DNA of 64,000 nt. Source: Tyto alba. Lineage: Eukaryota > Chordata > Aves > Strigiformes > Tytonidae. Of the stretch, positions 42,101 to 56,045 are shown piece after piece; the stretch's first letter is position 1; every line of letters begins with the position of its first letter. The notes beneath the pieces were generated by a model that was not told the DNA's origin, searched no databases, and saw only the letters and a list, made by a program, of their open reading frames with translations. Where the stretch lies: positions 7,413,731-7,477,730 of the forward strand of contig NW_024881283.1 of the NCBI RefSeq assembly GCF_018691265.1. The letters are read 5' to 3'. Both the position numbers and the translations under genes were made by a program.

Positions 42101-45100
42101 TTTTCCAATGTAAGATACCTCAGGGGAAACCTCTCTCTTTCAAAGAGATTAAAGCTAGGAAATCTGAAGTCTTCAGAGTGCAGAATTGCAACTTGCATAG
42201 CCAAAGTTCATTTTCTAGGTCTGCAATAGACCATATGCTGTTACCAACTTGTGTTTTGGTGTATCACTTAAACCTTTTCTTCTTCCCAGAGATGCTTGAA
42301 TCCTGCTCTCAAGATTCATGATACCTCTGGAGTTCATTTCACTTTTGGCTTGCCTGGTGTGCTTGGAGTTCTTACCGAGGTTGTTCTTGTCATAACAGAA
42401 AACTGGACTAATTTACCAGGGTACATAAATTATTGCTATTAAGTAATAAGCTTAGCTAATCATTACTGTAGTGTGCCCAGAGAGGAGTTCTCATACATAC
42501 AAAAAGCCTGAATGTCATCACAAATAAATCATTTTTTATACCAGATAACCTAAGATAATCTCTGAAGTCTAAAAAAGCCAGTAAAAAAGACTTTCAGAGT
42601 TGAGCAGACTTTGGATCAAAACTTTACTACTAGCTTTTGGTCCTGATTTCTATCTCCCTTTTTATATTATATTAAATACAGCAGACATAGGAGATGAAGG
42701 CTGGGGATATGCATCCTTCCAAGACTAATTTTGGCTTTCATGATGTATTTTGGGGAGCTTTGTATGCTAATACAGGGGAGGCAGAAATCAGCATTTCTCT
42801 TGCATCAGGCTTTAACCCTGAGTCAGGGGCAAGAATGCCAGTTTGGACTAAAGCCAGTCTGGACACTGAACTGGAAACTGTACTTAGGGAGATACCCGAA
42901 AAAAAGCTGAAGGGCTCAGTTAAAGATATTCCCTATAGGTTGTTTTGATCTGGCACTGGCATCTCATTTTTGCAAATCAAGCTCATGTCGCGTCATACAA
43001 GAAGTTCTCTGATTTGGAATGAACACAGTGGAGCATAAGGCTTTATACTTCTCGTCATGTTCTTATTGAAACAAACAAATTTAGTGATGTTTTAGTACTA
43101 CAATGATGGTTTCTAAGGACAAAAGATGTCCTCTGAAGTCTGTATTAGGCTTCTGATAGGATCTCTTAAAACAACTAACTGCAGCTGCAGAGCAATATAA
43201 CAGAATTTTTATGAGAGGCTTTGATGTAAAATGCTGTGTAGATACAGATTAATTCACAGTCTTACTGCTAAATTCAGCAACTGTAAAAGGTGAAACACTT
43301 GTTTTGCTTTTCAGACTGGGTTATTGGATCATGAGGGATATTGGTGCCTACTGCCTCACCATCAGTGTTGCCTTGATAACAGGTTTTATTACAGGTCAGT
43401 ATTGAAAAACATGTTTCAGTAATATCTTCGTCATTTCCTCGAGGCAAGGGGTATGTCACCTTATAGCACCTGCTGTCATGTCAGTGCAACCCTCTGCAGA
43501 AAGAGGCCAGCTTAACTGGGGCTCTGGAGTGTGTTTCTATGGGTAAATTATTTGTAGAAGCCATGGGAAACATGAATGCCAGGGACTTTTCAAAGCCAGT
43601 CTTTTGAAGAAGAGATGTCTTCAACATGAATAACCTAGTAGCACCACTCTTGCATTGGTGAAATTTAACAGATGCTTAACAGCTGCCTTCAAATTTCAGA
43701 CAGGAGATCTGTGAGGATGAAAATAGTTTTACATTTGGGTATTGTCTTGGTGACAGAAAAACGCTATCTAGAGCTTGTCACTTTTTAGGCCAGTTGGTAC
43801 AAATCTGCAAAGTTTCATGAATGTCAGTAGCTCACTTGCATCAGCCAAGCCCTAGGCCTTTGATCACTAGTGGTTTGGGATCATCAGGGCTCATGTGTTT
43901 CCCATGTGACATTCTGTTCTATGGCAGCTGTTGTTTTTCTATAGCTGTTAATTCTGTCTTGAATAAAAGAGAAATGGCAGATGAAAATTGCTGTGAAATA
44001 TACTCCAAAATGATTTTTTTTTGTGCTTTGTCTGAAACCTTTGCATTACCTTAAGTGTAATTAAGAAGTTGAGCTAATCAAGCAGATTTTAAAAAAACAT
44101 TGAGATAAAATAATCAAGCATTCAGTGTTTAACCAATTGTTTAAAAATCTCGGTGTTTTCATCTGAAATCCCAAGCTACCAGTGGTGGTAAGGCTGACTG
44201 CTTTAAATGCACAGCCAGTTTTCATGCAAGAAGTTAATCAGTTTTGATGTATTTTTAGAATCTGACAAGCTGCTTAATGGGGTTTTGTCTAGAATAATTA
44301 ATTTTTAATAACACAAGCCTTGATCCTGGCAAGCTTCTATGTTTGTATTTAAGGTCAGCTTGAACCAAGGGGCTCTGCTGAAATGTTTAGTTCTGAATTT
44401 GTATTTTGATCTATGTTACATCTGGACGGGTGTTACTAAGAAACCTCCAGTTACAATCTTCCCCTTTCCCTGGTGTGTATATTTATATCAGATATATGTG
44501 TTTTTACAAATAGGTTTCATTTTAAACCTCAGACTGTTTAAGAACACCCCTGTATCAAAGTATTTTGAAGACCAGCTTTATTGGGAGGTAAGTTTCAATG
44601 TAAAATTAACTCTATGGGAGTATATAGAGCACTTTGACCTTGATGAATAATTCTAGGTATTTGAATTAAAAAGGAATAATTCCATTTCACAGTACGTTTT
44701 GGATGCCCTGTTTGACATGGATGAACTGTTCCCACAGTTGATTCGGAGCCAGAACATTATAAATGCACGTAGTCTTCAGCTGTCTCATCAGAGCCGCTGG
44801 TGGGCATGAGGCTAAATCTGAAATTATCTTGTTTGTTGTAACACGTCATCTTAGGTGCTCAGACAGCCCCTGGGATTGACAGCTCTGGCCTCTGTGCTTC
44901 ATACACAGTCCCTGAGGAGACTTGAGCAGCATCTAAGAGGGATTTTTAGATGCCAGTGAGTGGAAAGTGCTTTTTATAAGGACAGACCAAGCCTCCTGGC
45001 CTTCCTGGGTGCAGAGCGTCTATTCAGTCTGATACACACAGACCTTGGGCACCTTTAGGTGCTGAATGTGATGCTGTATCAGAATTGCAGAAGAAATAAA

Positions 45101-45225
45101 TGGATGAAAATAAGCTTTTAATAAGGTTTTCCATTGCCTTTTTTGTATCATGATTTAATGCGTAAAATATTCTGATACAAGAATGTTTGTCTTCACAGTT
45201 TCCCCATTTGGCTGTTGGATTTTGA
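36105..45225 (+). CDS. RHCE: Rh blood-group (Rh30) protein, RHCE/RHD orthologue, 10 exons
   Basis: Ammonium-transporter/Rh superfamily membrane protein of the red cell, in the RhD/RhCE (Rh30) branch. Exons: 36105-36234, 37436-37622, 37849-37999, 38640-38781, 41446-41606, 41914-42051, 42290-42420, 43315-43394, 44514-44587, 45199-45225; 406 aa, against 417 in human. Exons 3, 6, 8 and 9 have the human lengths (151, 138, 80 and 74 bp). The C-terminus FPHLAVGF is identical to human. It starts with a short Ser/Arg cytosolic tail and a transmembrane helix (about residues 13-30); twelve helices are expected. Unlike human RhD/RhCE it keeps Asp159, His167 (in MMHVHLFGAYFG) and His319 (in GVHFTFGLPG), the channel residues of Rh glycoproteins. 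There is one copy, so the locus predates the mammalian RHD duplication. All introns are GT-AG. Confidence 0.96.
39130..39330 (+). repeat. possible ancient SINE/LINE relic in RH intron 4
   Basis: Phrases such as 'aaggtgctgcacagagatat' and 'aaggcagtccctgcc' look like an old amniote interspersed repeat whose consensus I remember as containing GGTGCTGTACA and GACAGTCCCTGCCC. The family cannot be named with certainty. Confidence 0.35.
40401..40414 (-). promoter_or_regulatory. CTCF-like motif (candidate)
   Basis: CTTCCCTCTGGTGG; its reverse complement carries CCACCAGAGGGA. It lies in RH intron 4. Motif evidence only. Confidence 0.25.
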
Positions 45226-45400
45226 ATGGAGGAACCCAGATGACAGATTTGACCAAGATAAGATTTTCCTATTTGTCACTAGAGAAAATGAATAGCTACG
45301 AGGGGTGTTGAAAGAGCACTTACCTACCAATTCTCAGGCTCAAAAAAGCCATCCCAATTGACACACCAAAAATTAGTAATAAACTGTTCTAGTTATTCTT
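45226..45400 (+). other. RH 3' UTR with poly(A) signal
   Basis: Sequence after the RH stop codon. A canonical AATAAA lies at 45378-45383, giving a short 3' UTR of about 175 nt. The following stretch to about 46250 has no gene I can recognise. Confidence 0.6.
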
Positions 45401-46249
45401 GAAAAATACAGGGTGCAAACTTATAGATGCAAACTTATGACACATTTAGCTTTTCTGCTGCTTTGTTGGTCCCATCTTAAATATCTTTTTGTAGGTTATG
45501 TACAAAAAAGTTGGCTGCATTCATTGCTGTAATGGCTTATCAAAGTGCTTGGAAACTATTTTTAGACCCCGAGTTTGAAAGCCAAAATATGTATTTTAAA
45601 GCGTAATTTTTCAAGGAATACATCCTCATTCTTACCTAGCGAAGCATTCAAGTACTTGTTTTTAAGCTGAATTAATTCTGTTGAAGGCTTTGTTAAGCCA
45701 GGATTTGAGTAAGCTGGATCAGGGCCAGAACTCCGCATCTTCCCTGACTGAACTCTTTGAGTTATCTGACTGCTTAAAGAAAAATCAGTAATTACTTGGC
45801 TCAGGCTAGCTATCTCTAAGTTCAAAGAGCAAGAAGTTAAATTTTTCTGCTTGTGGACAGTGCCTCTGCGATCAGTGGTATTCACTCACACTCAAGATTT
45901 GGCAGCAAACCTCAGGACAGGCTGTCTGCACCACCCCAAGGTCAGCTGCCCAGGAGGCTAGGGCTGCCCTGAAGGTGTGGACAACCGGAGAGACTGAGAG
46001 AACAGCCCGCAGTCCCAGGGCTAAGACCCCATTTCTTAAGTGTCTTACGCTGAGCTGTTTTACTCTGAGACAAGCAGGGGGCTTTGGTGTATGAGCTGGG
46101 GCCCAATCAGGCAGAGGATTCTGTGCAAGTGAACCTTTGTTTTTAAATGGATAGCGATTGTCCATGTTTCTTCTTTGTTTTAAACTAGTTGACATAGAAA
46201 AACTCTTTCAAAAATGCTTACCTAATAAAAAAGTTAAAATTTGATTGTT
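45401..46249. other. tail-to-tail spacer between RH and TMEM50A
   Basis: Non-coding spacer of roughly 0.85 kb between convergent genes. It contains minus-strand open frames of 107 codons, at 45562-45885 and 45872-46195. Neither shows a known domain, a conserved motif or plausible splice context. Confidence 0.5.
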
Positions 46250-47552
46250 TTTATTTATTCAGCACACTTGCTTAAAAATGAAGTAATGAGGAAAAATGCA
46301 ATATGGAAGATGAGGCATGAGTTCTTTGATGCTCACTGCAGTAATGCATGCTGACCTCAATTCATTCATTAGGGATTAAGAAAAAATAGATCACTACAGT
46401 TAAAAGAAGTGTGAGACAGGTTTCAAGTAATGAAAAATAACCGGTGAAGGAAGGGCCAGTGTTCCTTTTTTCCAGGTCACAAAAGAGCCAGCAATCTTCT
46501 GAGTTTATCAGCTGCTCCCAGCTTCCACCAGCTGAGGGTGACATTGAGCCTGGACACACTTACACAGGCACCTTATCTCACGTTAACATGCTACTACTGG
46601 TCTAACAGTGTAATCCAGGCTCACCTTGTGTTCTTCACTTTAACTTAACTTCACTTTACCAGGAACAAACCAAACATAACTTCTGCAAAACAAGGGCTCT
46701 TTTCTAGCAGGAGGGCTTTTAAAGAAGAGTATTTTATTCCCTTGCTTTCCCCCACATCTCTTTTATCATTGATTTATTGTGCAACTAGCTTAGGTGAATG
46801 CATAGGAAGGGGCAGATAAACGATCAAAATTCTCCCTGGTCTGAGGAGTACTCTTTGCTAAAGAGAGAACTCTGATCGGAAGAGTACTCTTCCTTTTTTC
46901 TACAGTGGTTAGAAACTACTTGGCAGCAAGCTTTGTGGATGAGCTACTTCCATCTAAAGCCACTAAATAATTTGTACTTGTGCCTGTACAATGTCATCCA
47001 CAGCAACAGTAAGTTGTTACTCACCAGAGATTTCCTCATGAGTCCCATAGGGTAAATTAAATATTCAGGGAGGGGGATGGAATGCCAAACCAGTGCAGTT
47101 CTATATTGTGCAAGAAAAGCCAAACCCCATTAAGTTTTGAAACTGAAGAAACAGTTATATTGTCCAGATATAGGAAATATTTAATAAATATATGTTAAAA
47201 AGTTATTTTAAAGCATTTTTAGTAAGTCTTGGATTGTAAATAATATCATAGAAACAAGCTGGTTAAATACATCCATTTTCCACTATACTATTTACTGGTA
47301 GCAAACGTATCATAAAAGTGACTGCCATTGTTACTTGTAGCATTTTACATTCGTCAGAAACATTACAACATTTAAATCAACATACAAGAGTAAAAAAATT
47401 AAACAGAATAGAACCAGAATTTTGAGTACTATGATTTAAGTTTTCCTTCTTTTAGACACAATTGAGGGTCACTGTTTACAAAACGGTTTTACAAAATTTT
47501 CAGAGTGTGCAGTTAAAAAACTAGCATGGCCAGTGTACTTCCACCGGCATGT
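46250..47552 (-). other. TMEM50A 3' UTR (probable)
   Basis: Downstream of the TMEM50A stop in sense. AATAAA in sense (TTTATT on plus) occurs at 46773-46778, 46733-46738 and 46250-46259. The gene may use one or several of them. No coding signal is seen. Confidence 0.5.
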
Positions 47553-50348
<2,796 letters not shown>

Positions 50349-50639
50349 TCAGCGCTCTGAAGAACTGGAGAAGAAAATGGGACATTTCTTTCCAAGAGGA
50401 AACTCCACCACGCACCGCGGGCTGGCATGCGGCAATGCACATCCTGCCAAGGGAGGTTAAAACCGCTACGCGCTAAGAACCCCGCAGCCAGGGCCGCTTC
50501 CTGAGGGACCGCGGCCGCCAGCACCCACCCGGGCCAGCGCCCCTCGGAGGGCGCCCCGCCGCCCACCCGAGGCCGGGGACATCCACCCGGGAGAAGAGAA
50601 GGCACAGGCCCAGCATCCCACCCGGCCCGGGGAAGGTTC

Positions 50640-51010
50640 GCGCCGCGTCCCCGCGTTACCTCAGGAAGCTGAACGACCGGCGGCTCGCCGAGGCGCGCTC
50701 ACTGCGCATGCGCCGCGCCCAGCCGCTGCCTTCCGCCAGAATCACGGGACCGGGCGGCCGCGCGCAGGCGGGCTTCAGTGCCTTCTGCGCATGCGCAGCA
50801 GCACGGGGCGGGGAGAGGCGCTTTCCCTGTGCGCATGCGCGCTGGGTCCCCGTTGCATAAGAAGGGGGGATTGTTCTGGAAGGTTCGCAGCCGCCCTCAG
50901 TCGGTGCTGGGCGGTGCGAGTGTTCGGGGCTGCGTCCCGGTCGCGGCTCGTTCCTTGGCCGGTCGTTATGGGGGTGACTCACGAAGCGGGGCTGTCTCCT
51001 CAGGCGTCGC
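50640..51010. promoter_or_regulatory. bidirectional CpG promoter of TMEM50A and RSRP1, three NRF1 sites
   Basis: CpG-rich DNA between the divergent first exons. The palindrome TGCGCATGCGC, the NRF1 consensus, occurs three times, at 50703-50713, 50786-50797 and 50830-50840. No TATA box is evident. The geometry implies shared housekeeping-type control of both genes. Confidence 0.75.
50660..50700 (-). other. TMEM50A noncoding first exon (3' end defined, 5' end approximate)
   Basis: In sense the sequence reads ...CAGCTTCCTGAG|GTAACG, a good donor with its last exon base at 50660. It pairs with the acceptor TTCTTCAG preceding 50356, 11 bases before the ATG. The transcription start is not visible; 50700 is approximate. 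Confidence 0.55.
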
Positions 51011-51304
51011 CGATGGAGCAGGATCCGTGCGGGGGAAGCGTGGCGGGCTGGAGCCGGTGGGTTGGGGCGCTGTGGGGGTGGGCGGCTGGCGGAACAGGCG
51101 GGGGCCGGTGTGGAACGCGAAAAAAGGCGGCGATTTGGGGAGGGGAGAGGCCGTTTACGTGGTGTTAGTTGAGCGCGTTGGGGGGGTCGCGGTTTGCGGG
51201 CTGATCGCGGGTGTGTGTATCAATTAGTCGCGTTTCTCTTCGTTCCAGAAGCGCCCAGGTGTCCCACGGGAACCGGCACCGCGGGTGTCCGGCGGCTCCC
51301 AGCG
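50968..51304 (+). other. RSRP1 upstream exons (5' UTR or N-terminal extension)
   Basis: Two 5' exons are supported by splice signals. One ends at 51056 (AGCCG|GTGGGT). A 56-bp one spans 51249-51304 (acceptor GTTCCAG, donor AGCG|GTAAGT). Joined to the exon starting at 52541 they stay in frame with RSRP1, from ATG codons at 50968 (good context, G at -3 and +4) or 51013. The extension would add up to 80 residues ahead of the conserved start. The true 5' end of exon 1 is not visible. Confidence 0.5.
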
Positions 51305-51796
51305 GTAAGTGCAGCCTCGGGCGCGACACCCCGACCCTGGGGGGTCAGGCCGGTGACCGGGGGGGGGGCCGGGCGCGCTTTGCCCGGTGAGGGCGGGTTG
51401 TGTGAGGGTACGTGGGCTGTGCCCAGTGCGCACCTTGTTGGAAACAGCGACGTCTCGTGAGCGGAGCCGGGGCGGGGGAGGGATGTTCGGGATCAGAATT
51501 AATCGGTTATTTCGCCTTAGCTGTGCTCAGCATAATGCCTTTGACCTCGGCCTTTGTTTAGAGGTGAAGTAGTGACACTTTAGTAGTAGCAAGGGGAATG
51601 CTTACAAACTCGCGTAGAACTTGGTACCCTTGATCAATTTATTTGGTAACTTAGGTTGATAGTGAAGCACTGAAGAGAAATTATGTGATAAAGCAAGCTT
51701 CCTTAAACTGTGAAGTGACATAACTCAGGGTTTAAGTACTGATGATAAAATAGTCACACCCTAGAATACTGTAATCTTTGTAGATGTAAAATGGCT

Positions 51797-51809
51797 GCCA
51801 CTAGAGGGA
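51797..51809 (+). promoter_or_regulatory. CTCF-like motif (candidate)
   Basis: TGCCACTAGAGGG followed by A; CCACTAGAGGGA fits the CTCF core except at the final C. It lies in the RSRP1 5' intron. Motif evidence only. Confidence 0.3.
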
Positions 51810-52635
51810 CAACCATTTTAATTATTAATACATAACCTCAACAAGTGTTACATCCTTTACTAGTCATATCTAGCGAATCATTGGCTGCATTTTTCACTAG
51901 TTATGTAGAATGTTTTTAATAGTAGCTTGCTCCATATGCTGCTGGTGTGTGTGGAGCTTTGTGCAGATAGTTTTGTAATGTGATAAGGTCAAGATTTTGA
52001 AATGGTTACTTTGTACCTTGAAGGTACTTTTTTTCCCCTGTTGGAGGGAAGCAGTAAAACTTAATCTCCATAGAACTGCAGAAGAAAGTGGTTCAGTTTG
52101 TACTGATCTGGAAGGCAAATGGTCATTTTACATTGTACATGCAATAGGTTGCATTTAGAATAGATTGAAGGTAAAATACCATGAAAATCCTGTTTGGAGA
52201 GAAAAAGGGTATTAGCTTGTATCCCTTTCACAAAAAGTGTGTGTTTACCTAGCAAACGAAGGGCATTAAATTTAACACATGCAAACAAACCTCTCTTCAA
52301 AATTCCACACAGAATTGCTCATGGTTGAAACCGAACCCTTTATTTACTTAATGTAGAAGACTGACTATAGGAGAGAAAATGATGAAACTTAAAATTGTCA
52401 TGTGCAAAACATGATGATAAACTGGATGAGAATTGTTGATGTGTTTAATTATCCTTGACCTTTTTGCCTACACGTCATTGTGTTGTATAAATTACTTGAT
52501 GCATATAAATTGTTAGCTTCCCTCTCCCCACCCCCATCAGGAACAGAGACTGGGTATTACAGAACAACAATAAAACCAGAACCAACTTCTGAAGCTACCT
52601 GCATGGAGAAAATGGCAGTTAGGAAAACTGCTGAC

Positions 52636-55600
52636 ATGACAGACTTCATGGATGACTTAACCCTCAGCTCACCAAAGAAAAGAGAGTCGTCTTTGAGATC
52701 CAAGAGAAGTTGTGATAGGTCATCAACAAGGTCATCTAGCAGATCCTCTTGCAGTTCACAGTCCAGTTCAAGTAGTTCCTCTTCAGCTTCCTCCAGGAGT
52801 TGGAGCCGGTCCAGATCAAGGTCATGGGCTAGAAGAAATGGTTCCCAAAGATACAGAGGATACTCTCATTCCTATTCCAGAAGCAGGTCGAGATCACGTG
52901 GCTACGTGAGGTACCGGGGAAGGTACCGTGCCAGACATTACAGAAGGTACCACCGCTCTCCTCCAAGGTACAGATCACGCAGTAGGTCATGGTCTCGCGG
53001 AAGATCTTACTATAGAAGGTCCTATTCGAGAAGCAGATCACGTTCAAGAGGCCGAAGATACTATGGATTTGGACGAACAATCTATCCTGAGGCTTACAGG
53101 AGCTGGAGAAGCAGATCACGAACAAGATCTCGGAGTAGGTCACCTCTCCATTTGAGTGAAAAAGGTACTTTTTTTTTTGAGACTTTCATTGTGTGAGAAC
53201 CTCAAAACATACCATTTATATTAAGTAGTCAAGGTCTCGTCCACTTGCTTTAGAGAACATAACTGATTATGGCAATAGGGAAGAAAATATCCATGTGGTT
53301 ATAAAAATGTATTGAAAAAAAAAGTAGTAGTTCAGAGTATATTCTTTGCACTTCAACTTGGAAAATTTAGCTTCAGTTCTGATGAAAATTCATCACAGTT
53401 GATGCTTACCTAGGTGTGGTGATAGTAAACCTGCAGCTTGTAGGCTTGTACAAGTAGGTTCATGTTGATTTAAACATAAGAGAATGACAGTTGTTTTTCC
53501 TCTTGTAGACAAGAGGGAACTCCTGGAAATTGCAAAAGCAAATGCTGCAAAAGCTCTGGGAACAGATAACATAGTCTTGCCAGCAAGTTTGAAGGTCCTT
53601 ACTCCTTCTAAAATGATAAAAAATGAAAAACAGGAGCATGAAGATCCTGGAGAGCCAGCTGAGGTAAGTATGAACTGGAGTATTCTCAGTGAAAGGTAAA
53701 CGCTTCTTGATACTTGCCATCTGCATAGATGTGTTAGAGTTTTTAACTGTGGACTTTGTGATTATGAATTCAAACCCTTGAACAAAAATTTCAGATTTAC
53801 CAGAATGCTAAAAGCTACCCTAGAAACCACTGTAGACTTTGTGTTAAGCTGAAGGTACGGTGGACTCTTAAGAGGTGGTTGATCCAGTGAGTACGTGCAG
53901 GCTTTCCAGCAGTGCTAGTCTGGGAAGGAGAGGTGGATGTAGTTTGTTTTGAGTTGTTCTAGTAGGATGTTGCCTGTTAGACTAGTTTATGTGTTTCTGA
54001 CCTAAAACAAAGTGTCCTTACCAAACCTAGTGAACAGTATGGTGGGTTTTTTAAGGTTAAATCTTTCTACCCTTTTTAACTGTTAAATGTGCAACAAACT
54101 GTTTCCCAGAAATTACATACCCAAGCACACAATGCATTTTACATACTTTATTTCTGTCTTATAGAAATCATGACTATGGTTCCAGACATGATGAAGAAAA
54201 TCTGTTGGTAATTAAGGGACTTGTGGGCTATAGCTGCTGTGCATTTAAGGGAGGGAGAAACTTGAGCAGCTTACCGAGTTTGAATTTTAGTTCGGCTCTG
54301 TTGTTAAGGTGTGTTAACCTGATTCATGGTAAATACAAAACGGCAATAACTTGTTACATTGATCAGATACTGCTGTTTCAAATGGAAGTAAATTTACTAA
54401 GGATTTTAGACAAATGGTACAGGCATCCCTTTCATAATATATGCAATATATTCCAGATGTTGAGAGAGTACAGAAGAAGAGGCCTGCATCACATGCAGAT
54501 AAGTTTATTGTCATTATCCAAAGCTCTGCAGGACGGATATGCAGAACTTAATGCAGCTTGCTCTACCACTACACTTCCTTGTATGGCAGTCCATGCTTTG
54601 AATTGTTTGAATCCTTTTTAAAACTGTAACTGGGGCATGGATATCAGGTCACATGTGAATTGGCACAATTTCATTGATAAAAATATTGAATGCATTTCAA
54701 ATTGAGTTCAACACTGATCTGTTTACATACTTAGTAGCTTACAGCTACTTTTGATGTAAATACCTGAAACAACTCTACCAGAAAGTTCATACTCTCTAAT
54801 AACTGCCTTAACTTGCACAGAATAATGTAGCTTCCCACTTAAGCTGTGTGTGCTCTCCTTTAGCAACCCAGAAGAGTAGCTGAAGACATGACCAAGAGCG
54901 GGATGGAGAGAGCAACCATACAGAGAAGCATTTCTTTCAGTCCTAACGTAAGTGTGATTTCCCAAGATGGAAATCCAGTCCTTCATCCCTTCTATGTTAG
55001 GCTTTTCCCAGCATTGTCTACCAAATTAAAAGATCTTAATAACAGTAACACATTGAATTTAATGGTTTGATAATGACTTTCCTGGTGGAGTTAGATCAGG
55101 AGTAAAGCACTGTGAACATAGGACAGCAATGTGTTTAAAATAAATGTTCACCTTTCAACACTGAGTAATATTGAACATCTCTACTGTACTAGACTCAAAA
55201 GTTGCCACCAGAGCTAGTTTACACTAGAACTTATTTCAAGTTACCTGTTTTAGTAATGCAAACTAAGGAAAAAGCAACTTCCCAGAATCCTGTGTCAGTG
55301 AAGTGTACATAGTTGATACTCAGTTGGCATTGGGTCTCCCATGAGCTGGGAAAAAAACATTTCTCCTATCAGCACAGATAAACCCCTTGAAGTTGACAGG
55401 TCTTAGTACACTCTTTCTCATTGTAGCATTTTTAAAGGTAATTTCTTTTTCCAGAATATAATGGCAAAGCCCATACTACAGAAGCCGGCGAGCCATGTTG
55501 TTAAAGAACCGGCAATTTCTCCAGGAAGAGAAGATGACAGAAAGGGAAGTCCCTATGGGCAGTGGGTTCCTGTCAAAAAGGAAGAGAAGAAAACATTTTT

Positions 55601-55640
55601 AAACTTCTCACCTAAAAGTACACTGTTCCGGGCACGCTAG
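52636..55640 (+). CDS. RSRP1: arginine/serine-rich protein 1 (RSRP1, C1orf63), 4 exons from conserved start
   Basis: Nuclear RS-rich protein, thought to act with the splicing machinery. Coding exons: 52636-53164 (exon begins 52541), 53509-53663, 54864-54947, 55455-55640; 317 aa from the ATG at 52636, against about 290 in human. This start aligns [19 protein letters not shown] with the human N-terminus. In-frame ATGs at 52603 and 52612 (strong context) and in upstream exons make longer products possible. Residues about 19-130 are dense in RS/SR/RY. The conserved block [20 protein letters not shown] is followed by [13 protein letters not shown], then [15 protein letters not shown], the family's most recognisable segment. 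[10 protein letters not shown] motif near the end matches the human C-terminus, but here the frame runs on for about 21 more residues. All introns are GT-AG. AATAAA lies at 55958 and 56017. Confidence 0.93.
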
Positions 55641-56045
55641 TGTATTTTTCTCACTGTCTCTGACTGCAGCTTTATGCATACTTTGGTAGTGACATCTGAA
55701 ATTTTCCGATCAGGTTGAAGACTTGTTAATACTGAGTATTTATTTTGAGATCTTAATTTTGGAATCTTAGGTTTCTCTTTCAGATCTAGAACACAGTGAT
55801 CCAGAAGCCACAGATGGGAATCTTGTGTATATTTGTAAATATTTTTGTATTGCTTTAATGGACTAGAACTTACAGGTGGGTAACTTTTTTCTAAATGATA
55901 GTTCACTAGCTGTTACTTTGAACTTGATTTACATTGTGTAACTGTTTACTTCCAGTAAATAAACTTTAATTTTGCACTGGCTTCTCAATGTGTCAACTAT
56001 TAAATATGTGTGTGATAATAAATTTGCCATGTCCTGTAAATGGTT
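55641..56045 (+). other. RSRP1 3' UTR
   Basis: From the stop codon to just past two poly(A) signals, AATAAA at 55958-55963 and at 56017-56022. The sequence is AT-rich, as is common for this gene. Confidence 0.65.

Noticed and set aside
45562..46195. Two 107-codon minus-strand frames between RH and TMEM50A
   Set aside because: Overlapping, in different frames, with no recognisable similarity and no splice linkage to TMEM50A.
54205..54621. 138-codon plus-strand frame in an RSRP1 intron
   Set aside because: No known domain and mixed, non-biased composition; most likely a chance intronic frame.
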